The translations under genes and the position numbers were made by a program. This document shows, piece by piece, positions 40,952 through 50,211 of a DNA stretch of 64,000 nt. Location: the NCBI GenBank assembly GCA_037200525.1, contig JBBCGG010000001.1, forward strand, positions 3,278,501 to 3,342,500, written 5' to 3'. Numbering within the stretch: position 1 is the stretch's first letter; each line of letters starts with the position of its first letter. The stretch comes from Methylocella sp. (lineage in GTDB: Bacteria; Pseudomonadota; Alphaproteobacteria; Rhizobiales; Beijerinckiaceae). Below the pieces are notes generated by a model. The model did no database searches, was not told where the DNA came from, and saw only the letters and a list, made by a program, of their open reading frames with translations.

Positions 40952-42361
40952 TCATTGCAAGGCGCGCTTCGCAGTTTGGACGGTCTGCTGCAAAGCCCCG
41001 TAATGCGCATCATGGACCGCCGGATTAAACAACGACCACTGTTCGGCTCTTATCATCAACGTCGGAACGGCCGCCGAGATAAGGTAGCGATAATTTTTGT
41101 AATCGGCCGCAGCGTCGTCAAACCGGCCTTCGGCTGCGGCGACGTCGATGCGCCGCAAGGTCAGCACCAGTTCCTTGAGCGCGACGCGCGCAAGGCTGCG
41201 CTCTTGCCGGCCGCCGGAAACGCTCGTGTCCTTGCGCTCCGGAAATGCCTCGGTCATCTCACGCAGTTCGGCGCTGATGGTTTCCACGGCAAGCCCAATG
41301 ACCTCCCGATCATGGGCGGGAATCGCGGTGGCGAGGACAGTGCCGAAATCGGTCACTTCCTTGACGTTCGCGACGGCGCCCTCTCGTTCATATGGCTGAG
41401 CGCCATCGCCAATCGCGGTGAGATAAGCGACCAGATCCTGCCGATTCTGAGCCGAGAGTCCGAGATCAAAAAATCTATCGAAATGTCCCACCACCTGGTC
41501 GAGCGTGTCGAAGCGGCCGTCATGGAAGTATGGAGCGTTGAAGTCCGCGTTCATGAGCGTCGGCGTCTTGACCAAGCTGCCGGACCCAATGTCATGCTGC
41601 TGATGATCGACAAAGGCTCCTGTCGGCACATGGCATGCGGCGCAACTCAGGGTCGGATCGTGCGGAAAGGGTTTGGAAAACAGCATCTCGCCGCGGCGTT
41701 CAGCGTCATTGCTTCGCTGCGGCACAAGACGGCCTCCGGCGTCAAGGCTGGGGTTCGGCAGAAAGCGAATGTCATCGACATAGGCGACCAAGGCGTCGAG
41801 GATCACCGGCGACGGCTCCGGACCGGAGAACTCATTGACGATGACGTTGCGGATGAAGTCGCGCAGCGAGGCCATGCGGCCGTCGTGGCCATACGGAGCC
41901 AAATAGCGCGCGCCGCGCAAACTCGGCGTCCTAACAGGATCGAGAACGCCATTATCGGCCTTGGCGTTGAATAAAGCGCTGGTCGTGTCGAAGTTGCCAT
42001 GTCGCGTCGAGAGACCTGGAACATAAAGCTTCGGATTCGAAGCGCCATTGACGTGGCAAGTGTTGCAGCTGATCCCGGCGCGACGCGCCACTCCGCCAAG
42101 AATGGTCGGCGCGTTGAAGGCCAAATCTCCCAGATTGACGAGGTAGGATTTGCCGCCGCCGATTGACTCCGACTCGAAAACTTCGCGCGGCCGGTCGAGC
42201 GCGTCCTCATTCAGCTCGCTTCCAACCGGGAGCGCGGTCTGATCGCCATCCACCGGAAATGCTCGCCCAGTCGAAATCTCGAGCCCAAACAGAAGCAACA
42301 AGGAGACCGCCACCGCAGCTACCCGCGCGCGCCCGCTCGCAAAGGCGAATCTCGTCATCAT
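40952..42361 (-). CDS. Di-haem cytochrome c peroxidase / MauG-like protein
   Basis: A 469-residue periplasmic protein. The N-terminal hydrophobic run (about 14-34) is a signal. Two haem c sites are seen, CNTCH at 99-103 and CAACH at 240-244. RTPSLRGARYLAPYGHDGRMASL and KTPTLMNADFNAPYFHDGRFDTL are the matching segments of the two haem domains. An extra C-terminal part of about 120 residues is helical. The start overlaps the imelysin gene stop by 4 bases (ATGA). The likely role is peroxide reduction or oxidation of a partner, perhaps the imelysin or its metal. Confidence 0.92.
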   Translation of the reverse strand: MMTRFAFASGRARVAAVAVSLLLLFGLEISTGRAFPVDGDQTALPVGSELNEDALDRPREVFESESIGGGKSYLVNLGDLAFNAPTILGGVARRAGISCNTCHVNGASNPKLYVPGLSTRHGNFDTTSALFNAKADNGVLDPVRTPSLRGARYLAPYGHDGRMASLRDFIRNVIVNEFSGPEPSPVILDALVAYVDDIRFLPNPSLDAGGRLVPQRSNDAERRGEMLFSKPFPHDPTLSCAACHVPTGAFVDHQQHDIGSGSLVKTPTLMNADFNAPYFHDGRFDTLDQVVGHFDRFFDLGLSAQNRQDLVAYLTAIGDGAQPYEREGAVANVKEVTDFGTVLATAIPAHDREVIGLAVETISAELREMTEAFPERKDTSVSGGRQERSLARVALKELVLTLRRIDVAAAEGRFDDAAADYKNYRYLISAAVPTLMIRAEQWSLFNPAVHDAHYGALQQTVQTAKRALQ

Positions 42362-43200
42362 TGTGTGGGATCCTCTAGCACCGGTTTTCTCAGGCCTATC
42401 TTCGGCGCCGCGCCGCTGAGGGTGACGACGAACTCCTCGCTCGCTTTGCGAAGCTCGTCCGGATCAATGGCCTTAAGGCTCGGCCCTTCGAGCAGCGCAT
42501 TCAGCGAGTCGATTTCGGCCTGCGTCTTCGCTGCAAGAGTCGGATCGCTGGCGACGAGCGCCGCCGCAAATATGGTCTTATAGGCCTGTTCAATGCCGGC
42601 GACATTGTTACGCATGTCATCCAGCGACGTGCCGCTGAAGCGCGATTCGCCGCCGTCCGCTTTGCTCTGGCCGACTTCATAGGCGAGTCGCGCCACGCCA
42701 TTCAAGAGATCCTGCGCCGGCAAAGGCATCTTGCGAAGCTTCGCATCAAGCTCCGCGAGATCGGCGATCAAAGCATCGGTTTCCGTCATGACATCGGTCC
42801 GCTTCGCGCCGAACAGCTTTGCCTCGATTGCATGAAAGCCAGCGGTGGATTCCGGCCAAGTGTCGATTTTTTCGTCGAGCTCCGGCGCAAGACCGCTCGT
42901 AAACACTTCCGAGCGCTCCCAACCGCCCCGGGCTGATATCCAGGCCTTTTTCGCGCACTCGATGTCGCCGGCGACAATGCATTCGCGCAACTGCCGGGCG
43001 CCCGCAAAGGCCCGGTCGATATCCTCGATGAGATAATTCCGATAGCGCCCCACGGCCTCATCGAGCGCCGCCGCATAGGTTTGTCCGAGCCGGGCATCCA
43101 TCATAAACAAGCCGAGAAGGGCCAAGGTCCCGACCAAGCGCGAGCATCTAATGTTCACGGGCGCGCTGACGCAGGCTCTGTCGAGAGAACGACGAATCAT
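42358..43200 (-). CDS. Imelysin/EfeM-like (peptidase M75 family) protein
   Basis: A 280-residue periplasmic protein with a hydrophobic signal near residues 20-44. AVGRYRNYLIEDIDRAFAGARQL and the HxxE motif in GFHAIEAKLF (121-130) match the M75/imelysin family. Imelysins and EfeO/EfeM work in iron uptake or binding; peptidase activity is doubtful. There is no cupredoxin domain, unlike E. coli EfeO. It is directly coupled to a di-haem peroxidase gene, similar in idea to EfeO with the haem peroxidase EfeB. Confidence 0.88.
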   Translation of the reverse strand: MIRRSLDRACVSAPVNIRCSRLVGTLALLGLFMMDARLGQTYAAALDEAVGRYRNYLIEDIDRAFAGARQLRECIVAGDIECAKKAWISARGGWERSEVFTSGLAPELDEKIDTWPESTAGFHAIEAKLFGAKRTDVMTETDALIADLAELDAKLRKMPLPAQDLLNGVARLAYEVGQSKADGGESRFSGTSLDDMRNNVAGIEQAYKTIFAAALVASDPTLAAKTQAEIDSLNALLEGPSLKAIDPDELRKASEEFVVTLSGAAPKIGLRKPVLEDPTQ

Positions 43201-43599
43201 AGGGCGACTTCTTGCTGCATCTCAGGCTGTCTCCGCCGTTGAGGTCGAGTGAATTTCCGGCATAAAGAGAGCCAATTCGTCTGCCTGGCAACCGTTTAAA
43301 AGGCGCTGGCGCACTTTCAGGTTTCCATCGAAACCGAGCGCGGCAACGTCGAGCGATGAGCGCATCTACAGCTTTATCTTTACGTTTATGTGACGGCCGT
43401 AATCAGGCTCTGACGCAGTTTTGGAATTCTGGTTGTAGCCGCCGGACGTAGCGACGGCGATGCAACCCACCGAAGCGTCGACAGAATCGGCGTGACGGGC
43501 GTGGAGCGATAACGGCGACGATAGTTCGATGTGGACAGATAGAGATGCGTCGCGCGGGCGGACGAATCTTCGAACCGCCCACGCATGATTGGCAACAGA
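43201..43599. other. Intergenic region between imelysin and arylsulfatase genes
   Basis: 399 bases. The part next to 43201 should hold the imelysin-peroxidase promoter. I see no credible gene, hairpin or repeat. Confidence 0.5.
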
Positions 43600-45207
43600 T
43601 CAGTCGCCGCTCGGACTTGCCAGAGATCGCTGCATTTGCTCGACAATCTGGTCAACCGAGAAACTGGCGGCGCGTTGGCGCGGCGGAAACTCCTTGAAGG
43701 TGGCGAGGAATTTAGCGACCTCCGTCTGCGCCGCGAAGATCAAGTAAGGCTGCGAGAGGAACCAATCGTAATATGTATTCGACGTGATGTCCGCGCGCTC
43801 ATAGGGATCGGCTCGGAGGTCGAAAAGTTTTGGCACCCGCAACGTTGTGAACGGCTCGGCCCATACCCTCAACGTGCCGGGCGCACGCTGCTCCTCGAAG
43901 ACGATCTTCCAATTCTCGTAGCGCATCGCGACCAGATCGCTATCATCATTAAAATAGAAGAATTCATTGCGTGCGCTTTTCGGCTGCTGGCCGGTGAGAT
44001 AGGGAAGCTGGTTGTAGCCGTCGAGATGATTCTTGAAAGTCTGACCGTTTACGGTCCAGCCTTTCAGCAGCCGTTCCTTGACGTCGGTATCCCCGACAGC
44101 GGCGAGCAGCGTCGGAAACCAATCGAGACCCGAGACGATGCCATTGGCGACGGACGCCGGCTTGATGTGATCTGGCCATCGGATCATGCATGGCACACGG
44201 TAGGCGCCTTCCCAATTGGTGTTTTTCTCGCTGCGGAAAGGCGTCGTCGCGGCATCCGGCCACGAATTTGCGTGCGGACCGTTGTCGGTGGTGTAGATGA
44301 CGATGGTGTCATTGGAGATCCCGAGATCGTCCAGCGCCTTCAGCAGCTGACCGACATTCCCATCATGTTCGATCATGCCATCGGCGTATTCGGTGAGCGA
44401 GGTCAGCCCGGCCGGACTGCGGTGCTCTTCGCGGACGTGGGTTCGGAAGTGCATGCGGGTCGTATTCATCCAGACAAAGAACGGCTTTTGCGTCTTGGTC
44501 TGCCTTTGCATGAAATCGATCGCCGCGCCGGTCGTTTCGTCGTCGATGGTCTCCATTCGTTTCTTGGTCAAGGGACCGGTATCTTCGATCTTGCCGTCGG
44601 CGGTGGATCTGAGCACCCCGCGCGGTCCGAACTTCTTGCGGAACTCAGGGTCGGCCGGATAAGTCCTCTGCTCGGGTTCCTCCTCGGCGTTCAGATGGTA
44701 GAGATTGCCGAAAAACTCATCGAAGCCATGCGCGGTCGGCATATATTCATCGCGGTCGCCGAGATGGTTCTTGCCGAATTGGCCGGTGGCGTAGCCGAGC
44801 GGCTTCAGCGCTTGCGCGATGGTGATGTCTTCCTTTTGCAGCCCGACCGTTGCGCCCGGCACGCCGACTTTGCTGAGGCCGGTGCGCAGCGTCGCCTGGC
44901 CAGTGATGAAGGTTGACCGGCCCGCCGTGCAACTCTGCTCAGCATAATAATCTGTGAAGATCATGCCGCCTTTGGCGATGCTGTCGATGTTGGGCGTTCT
45001 GTAGCCCATCAGGCCGAATGTGTACGCGCTGATGTTCGATTGCCCGACGTCGTCGCCGAAGATCACTAGGATATTCGGCTTCTTGGCTGGCGCTGGCTGC
45101 TGTTGCGGCGCATTTGGCGTTGGCTGCTGAGCCAGCGCAGGAATTACGGCTCCTGCGAGGCCGATTCCGGCTATGACAATCAAAGCCAGTAGCTTTCTCA
45201 TTAGCAT
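43600..45207 (-). CDS. Arylsulfatase (S1 family)
   Basis: A 535-residue secreted sulfatase. The signal peptide ends ALAQ near residue 27 and a Pro/Gln-rich linker follows. PNILVIFGDDVGQSN holds the metal-binding Asp pair, and SCTAGRS gives the formylglycine site C-x-A-x-R at Cys93, which needs a formylglycine-generating enzyme. VIYTTDNGPHANSWPDAATTPFRSEK carries the second Asp-Asn metal pair. I take the ATG at 45207, preceded by GGAGGAGGG at 5 bases; the ATG at 45222 overlaps that Shine-Dalgarno. Substrate unknown. Confidence 0.93.
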   Translation of the reverse strand: MLMRKLLALIVIAGIGLAGAVIPALAQQPTPNAPQQQPAPAKKPNILVIFGDDVGQSNISAYTFGLMGYRTPNIDSIAKGGMIFTDYYAEQSCTAGRSTFITGQATLRTGLSKVGVPGATVGLQKEDITIAQALKPLGYATGQFGKNHLGDRDEYMPTAHGFDEFFGNLYHLNAEEEPEQRTYPADPEFRKKFGPRGVLRSTADGKIEDTGPLTKKRMETIDDETTGAAIDFMQRQTKTQKPFFVWMNTTRMHFRTHVREEHRSPAGLTSLTEYADGMIEHDGNVGQLLKALDDLGISNDTIVIYTTDNGPHANSWPDAATTPFRSEKNTNWEGAYRVPCMIRWPDHIKPASVANGIVSGLDWFPTLLAAVGDTDVKERLLKGWTVNGQTFKNHLDGYNQLPYLTGQQPKSARNEFFYFNDDSDLVAMRYENWKIVFEEQRAPGTLRVWAEPFTTLRVPKLFDLRADPYERADITSNTYYDWFLSQPYLIFAAQTEVAKFLATFKEFPPRQRAASFSVDQIVEQMQRSLASPSGD

Positions 45208-45599
45208 CGCGCCCTCCTCCATTTATTGGCCTGATCTATCGCCGGCGGTTGCTCCGCTTACGGTCGAGGCTCTCTAAATCGATTTGTTTTGCGTCGCTTC
45301 TTAAAGCCCTCTGCTGAATCAAGCGGAAGCAGGCCTAATACGGAATGACGTAGTTGAGAATGGCCTGCATTCGCAGCATGACTTGGCGAATGATGCGGCT
45401 CGCTTTGACATACTGGGTAAAGATCGCAGCTTCGCTGGTGCTGCTGGCAGGCGGCGAGCGAGATCGCGATCGCCAAGCGTCAGCCGCACCACGAATGATG
45501 CGCGCCCGCAGGGCTGCCATCGCACTGATGCGGCGGTTGTCCTGATGTTTAGGCCGATGCGAGAGTTCAATAATAGCTGAAAAGGATTGGATTCGCGCA
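45208..45599. other. Intergenic region upstream of the arylsulfatase
   Basis: About 390 bases. Short frames such as 45335-45520 (minus strand, 61 codons ending in VMLRMQAILNYVIPY) exist, but none has a family pattern or a good ribosome site. The region may contain gene debris. Confidence 0.4.
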
Positions 45600-45812
45600 A
45601 TGGGCAGAAAATTTGCCTATAAATTGCTAAGGCCGGAGCATTTGACAAATAAAGACTATATAGCTCGCGACATTTTCTCAGACATCGCGATCAGCCTGGC
45701 TGTCGCGGGTTCGAGCCGGGTTGAACTCCACGGGCGCTTGACGAAGCGGCTGACAAGATTGGGAGGAAATGAGCAATTAGTGGGGCAATTAGTGGGGATT
45801 GATTTTAGTTAG
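45600..45812 (+). CDS. Possible small protein next to the tRNA (uncertain)
   Basis: A 70-codon frame in AT-richer DNA 32 bases from the tRNA 3' end. No family is recognised. The ribosome site is weak (AAAGGATT, 12 bases away). Codons near the end include a 12-base tandem repeat that gives the peptide repeat QLVG. It could be a decayed fragment of an island gene or chance. Confidence 0.25.
   Translation: MGRKFAYKLLRPEHLTNKDYIARDIFSDIAISLAVAGSSRVELHGRLTKRLTRLGGNEQLVGQLVGIDFS
45773..45796. repeat. 12-base tandem repeat beside the tRNA
   Basis: GCAATTAGTGGG occurs twice in a row, 48 bases from the tRNA 3' end. It falls in-frame in the doubtful small frame. Confidence 0.6.
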
Positions 45813-45844
45813 TTTCAAGATATCAGTTAACTATTTGATTTTAT

Positions 45845-45920
45845 TGGTGGGCCGGGCAGGACTCGAACCTGCAACCAGACCGTTATGAGCGGCCGGCTCT
45901 AACCATTGAGCTACCGGCCC
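45845..45920 (-). tRNA. tRNA-Ile2 (anticodon CAU, lysidine type)
   Basis: A 76-base cloverleaf with GGGCCGG/CCGGCCC acceptor stem, D arm TAGCTCAATGGTTAGAG, anticodon loop CTCATAA (CAT at 45885-45887), T arm GCAGGTTCGAGTCCTGC and an encoded CCA. The GGTTAGAGC..GGC..CTCATAA.C..TTGGT pattern is that of tRNA-Ile2, whose CAU is modified by TilS to read AUA, rather than of elongator Met. A palindrome GGTCTC-AAT-GAGACC lies just upstream at 45925-45939. Confidence 0.9.
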
Positions 45921-46134
45921 CGGCGGTCTCAATGAGACCGTAGCTTGAGACCAATCTGGCCGGGGAAGCGGAATTACACCTTTTTCGCGCCGCGAAGCAA
46001 TGGCTTATGGAGGCCGGATCAAACAAAAGGGATAAGACTTTCCGCGCCTTTTATGACGTCCTCCCTCGTGTGGGCTCTTCTTTGAGCCTTGCCGGAAAAT
46101 TGCCGAACGCGTTCGGCCTCTGCTGGGAAAACTC

Positions 46135-48012
46135 ATGTTCCGTCGTTTCGAGCGCATTCTGAAGCCGACTTCCCCTCCCCCGGACGCGCCGCCGCCGCAG
46201 CGGCTCCTAGCTTTCTACTGGCATTACGCCAAGCAGGCGCGCGGCTACCTCGCTGCCCTGTTCGTGATCGGCTTTGCCGTCGCCATGCTGGATATCTCGG
46301 TTTCTTTCTTCATCGGCCGGGTGATGACCCTCGTCAGCCAAGGCGACGCGAAGGAAATTCTGCGCAACAATTGGCAGCAATTCGCCGGCATGGGCATCGT
46401 GCTCGTCCTGTTGCGCCCGCTCGCTTTTCTCGCGCAAAACTTGGTGAGCAATCAAATCCTGACGCCGGGCCTGACCAATCTTGTCCGCTGGCAGAGCCAT
46501 TGGCACGTCGTGCGGCAAAGCTGGAGTTTCTTCCAGAACGATTTCGCCGGACGCATCGCGGGGCGGATCATTCAAACCGGCGCTTCGCTGCGCGAATCAG
46601 TAATCGCGGTGACGAATTCGGTTTGGTATGTACTCGTGTTCGGGATCAGCGCGATCATCCTGCTGGGGGCCATCGATTTGAAAATGGCGATCCCGCCGGT
46701 CATCTGGTTCGCCTGTTTCATCACGCTTTTGCGAGTAATCGTGCCGCGCATGCGCGACCGCTCGCGCGCGAGTTCTGAAGCCCGCTCGGCGCTGACCGGC
46801 CGCATCGTCGACAGTTATAGCAATATTCTGACGGTGAAGCTTTTCGCCCGCGCCCGCGACGAGGATAATTTCGTGCGCGAGTCGCTCGACGAGCATACCG
46901 CCGCCTTTCACCATCAGCAAAGGCTCATGACCTTGTTCGGGCTGCTGCTGTCCTTGTTGAATGGCTCGCTCCTCGCGGGCTCTGGCGCGATCGCCATTCT
47001 GCTCTGGAGCAATGGCGTCGTTGCGGTCGGCATGGTGGCGATGGCCTTGCAACTCGCCTGGCAGCTCAATAGCCTTTCATGGTCCGTGGCGCAAAATGTG
47101 ACCGCGATTTTCGAGGCGGTCGGGACTGTGCAGGACGGCATGCGCTCGATTGCGGTTCCACAGCAGATGCCCGACGCGGAGAACGCCCGCGAATTGCAGA
47201 TCAGCAAAGGCGAGATCGCATTCGAGCGTGTGTCGTTCAGTTACGGATCAAACCGCCCGGTGTTGAACAATCTGAACCTCGTCATTCGCGGCGGCGAGCG
47301 GGTTGGTCTCGTCGGCCGCTCGGGATCCGGCAAATCGACGCTGGTCAATTTACTGCTGCATTTCTACGAGATCGGATCAGGCGCCATCTGCATCGATGGC
47401 CAGGACATCGCCGGCCTGACGCAGGAGAGTTTGCGCGCCCAAATCGCTATGGTGACGCAAGATACGTCATTGCTGCATCGCTCGATCCGCGACAACATCC
47501 GTTATGGCCGTCCCGGGGCCACCGAAAAAGAAATACGCGAGGCGGCGGCGGCGGCGCACGCGCTGGAGTTCATCGAGCGCCTCGAAGATAATTACGGACG
47601 GCGCGGCTTCGACTCTCTAGTCGGCGAACGCGGCGTCAAACTCTCAGGCGGCCAGCGCCAGCGCATCGCGATCGCGCGCGTAATTCTGAAAAACGCGCCA
47701 ATCCTGGTTCTTGACGAGGCGACCTCGGCGCTCGATTCCGAGAGCGAGGCCGCGATTCAGGAGCAGCTCAGCCAATTGATGGAAGGACGCACAGTCGTCG
47801 CCATCGCGCACAGGCTCTCAACCATCGCGCAAATGGACCGGTTGATCGTGCTGGAGCGCGGCGAAGTGATTGAGGAAGGGACTCACGCCGCTCTGCTTGC
47901 GGCGGGCGGCGCCTATTCGAGGTCATGGGACCGGCAATCAGGCGGGTTCGACATCGAGGTCCCGCCGCGGCAAATAACAGCGCACGCCAAACATGCCGCC
48001 ATGACGCCTTGA
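46135..48012 (+). CDS. ABC exporter, fused permease and ATPase
   Basis: A 625-residue half-transporter. The N-terminal part (about residues 25-330) has six helices (YLAALFVIGFAVAMLDISVSFFIG and later runs). The ATPase (about 365-605) has Walker A GRSGSGKST, signature LSGGQRQRIAIARV, and Walker B ILVLDEATSALD, with a D-loop and H-loop (IAHRLS). It should dimerise and export a lipid, peptide or drug; nothing nearby fixes the substrate. The start at 46135 gives MFRRFERIL. Confidence 0.93.
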   Translation: MFRRFERILKPTSPPPDAPPPQRLLAFYWHYAKQARGYLAALFVIGFAVAMLDISVSFFIGRVMTLVSQGDAKEILRNNWQQFAGMGIVLVLLRPLAFLAQNLVSNQILTPGLTNLVRWQSHWHVVRQSWSFFQNDFAGRIAGRIIQTGASLRESVIAVTNSVWYVLVFGISAIILLGAIDLKMAIPPVIWFACFITLLRVIVPRMRDRSRASSEARSALTGRIVDSYSNILTVKLFARARDEDNFVRESLDEHTAAFHHQQRLMTLFGLLLSLLNGSLLAGSGAIAILLWSNGVVAVGMVAMALQLAWQLNSLSWSVAQNVTAIFEAVGTVQDGMRSIAVPQQMPDAENARELQISKGEIAFERVSFSYGSNRPVLNNLNLVIRGGERVGLVGRSGSGKSTLVNLLLHFYEIGSGAICIDGQDIAGLTQESLRAQIAMVTQDTSLLHRSIRDNIRYGRPGATEKEIREAAAAAHALEFIERLEDNYGRRGFDSLVGERGVKLSGGQRQRIAIARVILKNAPILVLDEATSALDSESEAAIQEQLSQLMEGRTVVAIAHRLSTIAQMDRLIVLERGEVIEEGTHAALLAAGGAYSRSWDRQSGGFDIEVPPRQITAHAKHAAMTP

Positions 48013-48020
48013 AGAAACCT

Positions 48021-48629
48021 CTAGCGCGGCGCGCGTTTCGCCAGAATGCGCTGGAGTGTGCGACGATGCATGTTGAGGCGGCGCGCCGTTTCGGAGACGT
48101 TGCGGCCGCACAGCTCGTAGACCCTCTGGATATGCTCCCAGCGCACGCGGTCGGCCGACATCGGATTTTCCGGCAGTTCGGCCTTGTCATGCTGAGTGGC
48201 CAGCAAGGCATGATAGATTTCATCGGCGTCGGCAGGCTTGGCCAGATAATCGAAAGCGCCGAACTTCACCGCGGTGACCGCGGTGACGATGTTGCCATAA
48301 CCGGTCAGAATAATGCCGCGCGCGTCTGGCCGCTTCGCCTTCAATTCGACGATCACGTCAAGGCCATTGCCGTCGCCAAGCCGCATGTCGATCACCGCGA
48401 AGGCTGGCGCGTTCTGCGCGATCGCAGCGAGCCCCTCCGCCACCGACTCCGCGCTGGTCACGTTAAATCCGCGGGTCTCCATGCTTCGGGTCAGGCGCGT
48501 CAGAAAAGGCTTGTCGTCATCGACAATCAGAAGCGACCGGTCCGGACCGATCGCGCTGGGATCGCCGCCCGCGTCTTCGCTTGGGGTTTCGCTCCTAATG
48601 GCTTCTGGTTGTTCATTTTTCATCGTCAT
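48021..48629 (-). CDS. actR: ActR/RegA-type redox response regulator
   Basis: A 202-residue regulator. Receiver residues are LLIVDDDKPFL (acidic pair), FAVIDMRLGDGNG (phospho-Asp), ILTGYGNIVTAV (Thr) and YLAKPAD (Lys). The C-terminal Fis-type helix-turn-helix is WEHIQRVYELCGRNVSETARRLNMHRRTLQRIL, almost invariant in ActR/RegA/PrrA. The partner kinase ActS is encoded 238 bases upstream on the same strand. This pair controls respiration, carbon and nitrogen fixation genes in response to redox state. Confidence 0.95.
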   Translation of the reverse strand: MTMKNEQPEAIRSETPSEDAGGDPSAIGPDRSLLIVDDDKPFLTRLTRSMETRGFNVTSAESVAEGLAAIAQNAPAFAVIDMRLGDGNGLDVIVELKAKRPDARGIILTGYGNIVTAVTAVKFGAFDYLAKPADADEIYHALLATQHDKAELPENPMSADRVRWEHIQRVYELCGRNVSETARRLNMHRRTLQRILAKRAPR

Positions 48630-48787
48630 CTATCTCGCTTGGCGCAATCTTAGCGAATTCAGGACGATTCGCGCTGACAAAATACGCTAAAGCGACGAGC
48701 ACCTTAGCGCCATTCCAAAGGGATTTCCAACTTGCGCGAGAATTCATTCCCCGGAAAGAAAAAATCGCGCGCCAGCCTACATCTAGA

Positions 48788-48873
48788 GCATGATCGCTCT
48801 GATGGAGTTAATCATCTTTCTATCTAGGTCAGGTACATGAGCCTGAAAAGTCTTCGGGTTTTCCCGATCATGC
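48788..48873. repeat. Palindromic gene-end repeat carrying the actS stop codon
   Basis: Nine-base arms GCATGATCG (48788-48796) and CGATCATGC (48865-48873) flank 68 bases. The actS stop (TGA, minus strand, 48868-48870) lies inside the right arm, next to GAAAACCCGAAGACTTTTC. The element resembles the one at the end of atpD. Confidence 0.65.
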
Positions 48874-50211
48874 GCCAAAGCCCTCTGCTGTAGTGAGGGT
48901 CGCCGCCTTCGCGCCACGCTCGAAAGCGCTTCTGTGCCATGAGATCGTGACGATGGCCCCGCTTTTTGGAGCGGCGACGTTTTTCGTGGCAACGGTTGCG
49001 CCCGAGCGTTCGAGCAAAGTTTTAGCGATGAACAAACCGAGCCCCAGTCCCGCGCCTTCCTCGGACTTAGCGCGCCGATCGGTTTTGGTCGTAACATAAG
49101 GCGCGCCGATGCGGCCGATAATCTCGGGTGAAAATCCGGGGCCGTCATCCTCGATGATGACCGTAACCGCGGCCGCGTCCCAGCGGGCAATGATGCGAAC
49201 TTCGGAACCCGCGAAATCGATGGCGTTTTCGATGAGATTGCCGAGTCCATACAAAATGCCGGGGTTGCGGCGACATACGGGTTCGCGGCCCTCGCCTTTC
49301 TGGGCGATGGTGATGAAAACGCCGAAATCCCGCTGCGGACCAACGACTTCCTCGAGCACGAGGTTCAAAGTCATCTCGTCGAGGATATCGCCGGAATCGC
49401 TGCTGAGGGAGGTGAGCTTACCGAGAATATTGCGGCAGCGGGCGACTTCCTGGACCAGCAAGGCGAGGTCCTCCTCAAATGGCCCCGCAGGCTGCAACTG
49501 CTTTTCGAGGTCTCTGACGACGAGGGTGATGGTCGCGAGCGGCGTGCCTAGTTCATGCGCCGCCGCCGCGGCGAGACCATCCAATTGGGTCAAATGCTGT
49601 TCGCGAGCCAGCACAAGCTCGGTCGCGGCTAGGGCGTCGCCAAGCTTGCGCGCCTCTCCTGCGACGAGGGACGCATAGATTGCGATGAAGGTCGCGCTGA
49701 TGACGTGGGCGGCCCACAAGCCGGCGTCATAGATGAAAGGCAGTCGGAAGGTCTCGCCGGGGAACCAGGGCAGCGGATGATGCTTGATCGTCAAGATTGA
49801 TACGGCGGCGATCATGAGGAGCGTCAAAAACCCGGTAATCCAACCCGAGAGCGAGACGGCGGAAATCATGATCGGCGCAAGGAAAAGCATCGAAAACGGA
49901 TTTTCGATGCCGCCGGTCAGATAAAGCAATGCAGTCAGTTGGAGAATGTCATAGGCAAGGATTGCCGCAGCCGGCAGATCCTCCAGCCGATCGACGCGGC
50001 CAAAACGCATCCGCAAGCCGATGTTCAAGCCGGCTGAAACGGCGATGACGGAAAGGCAAAGGCCAACTGGAAGCGAAAATTGCAAGCCAAAATGGATTAC
50101 GCCAACCGCTACCGCCTGCCCGGAGAGGGCCAGCCAACGCAATTTGATGAGCGTGTCGACGTTCAGGCGTCGCGAATGACGGCCAAGGTCAATGTCTAAA
50201 AAATCAGCCAT
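48868..50211 (-). CDS. actS: ActS/RegB-type redox sensor histidine kinase
   Basis: A 447-residue membrane kinase. Six hydrophobic helices fill residues 20-180, with the quinone-binding motif GGIENPF at 100-106. The phospho-acceptor His219 lies in AAAAAHELGTPLATI. Cys259 in EVARCRNIL matches the redox-active cysteine of RegB. The ATPase boxes (GNLIENAIDFA, IIEDDGPGFSPE, GLGLGLFIAK) are complete. Its stop lies in a palindromic repeat. Confidence 0.95.
   Translation of the reverse strand: MADFLDIDLGRHSRRLNVDTLIKLRWLALSGQAVAVGVIHFGLQFSLPVGLCLSVIAVSAGLNIGLRMRFGRVDRLEDLPAAAILAYDILQLTALLYLTGGIENPFSMLFLAPIMISAVSLSGWITGFLTLLMIAAVSILTIKHHPLPWFPGETFRLPFIYDAGLWAAHVISATFIAIYASLVAGEARKLGDALAATELVLAREQHLTQLDGLAAAAAHELGTPLATITLVVRDLEKQLQPAGPFEEDLALLVQEVARCRNILGKLTSLSSDSGDILDEMTLNLVLEEVVGPQRDFGVFITIAQKGEGREPVCRRNPGILYGLGNLIENAIDFAGSEVRIIARWDAAAVTVIIEDDGPGFSPEIIGRIGAPYVTTKTDRRAKSEEGAGLGLGLFIAKTLLERSGATVATKNVAAPKSGAIVTISWHRSAFERGAKAATLTTAEGFGA

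Noticed and set aside
45694-45724. GCGGGTTCGAGCC sequence resembling a tRNA T-loop
   Set aside because: The flanking bases do not pair as a T stem and there is no acceptor, D or anticodon arm nearby.
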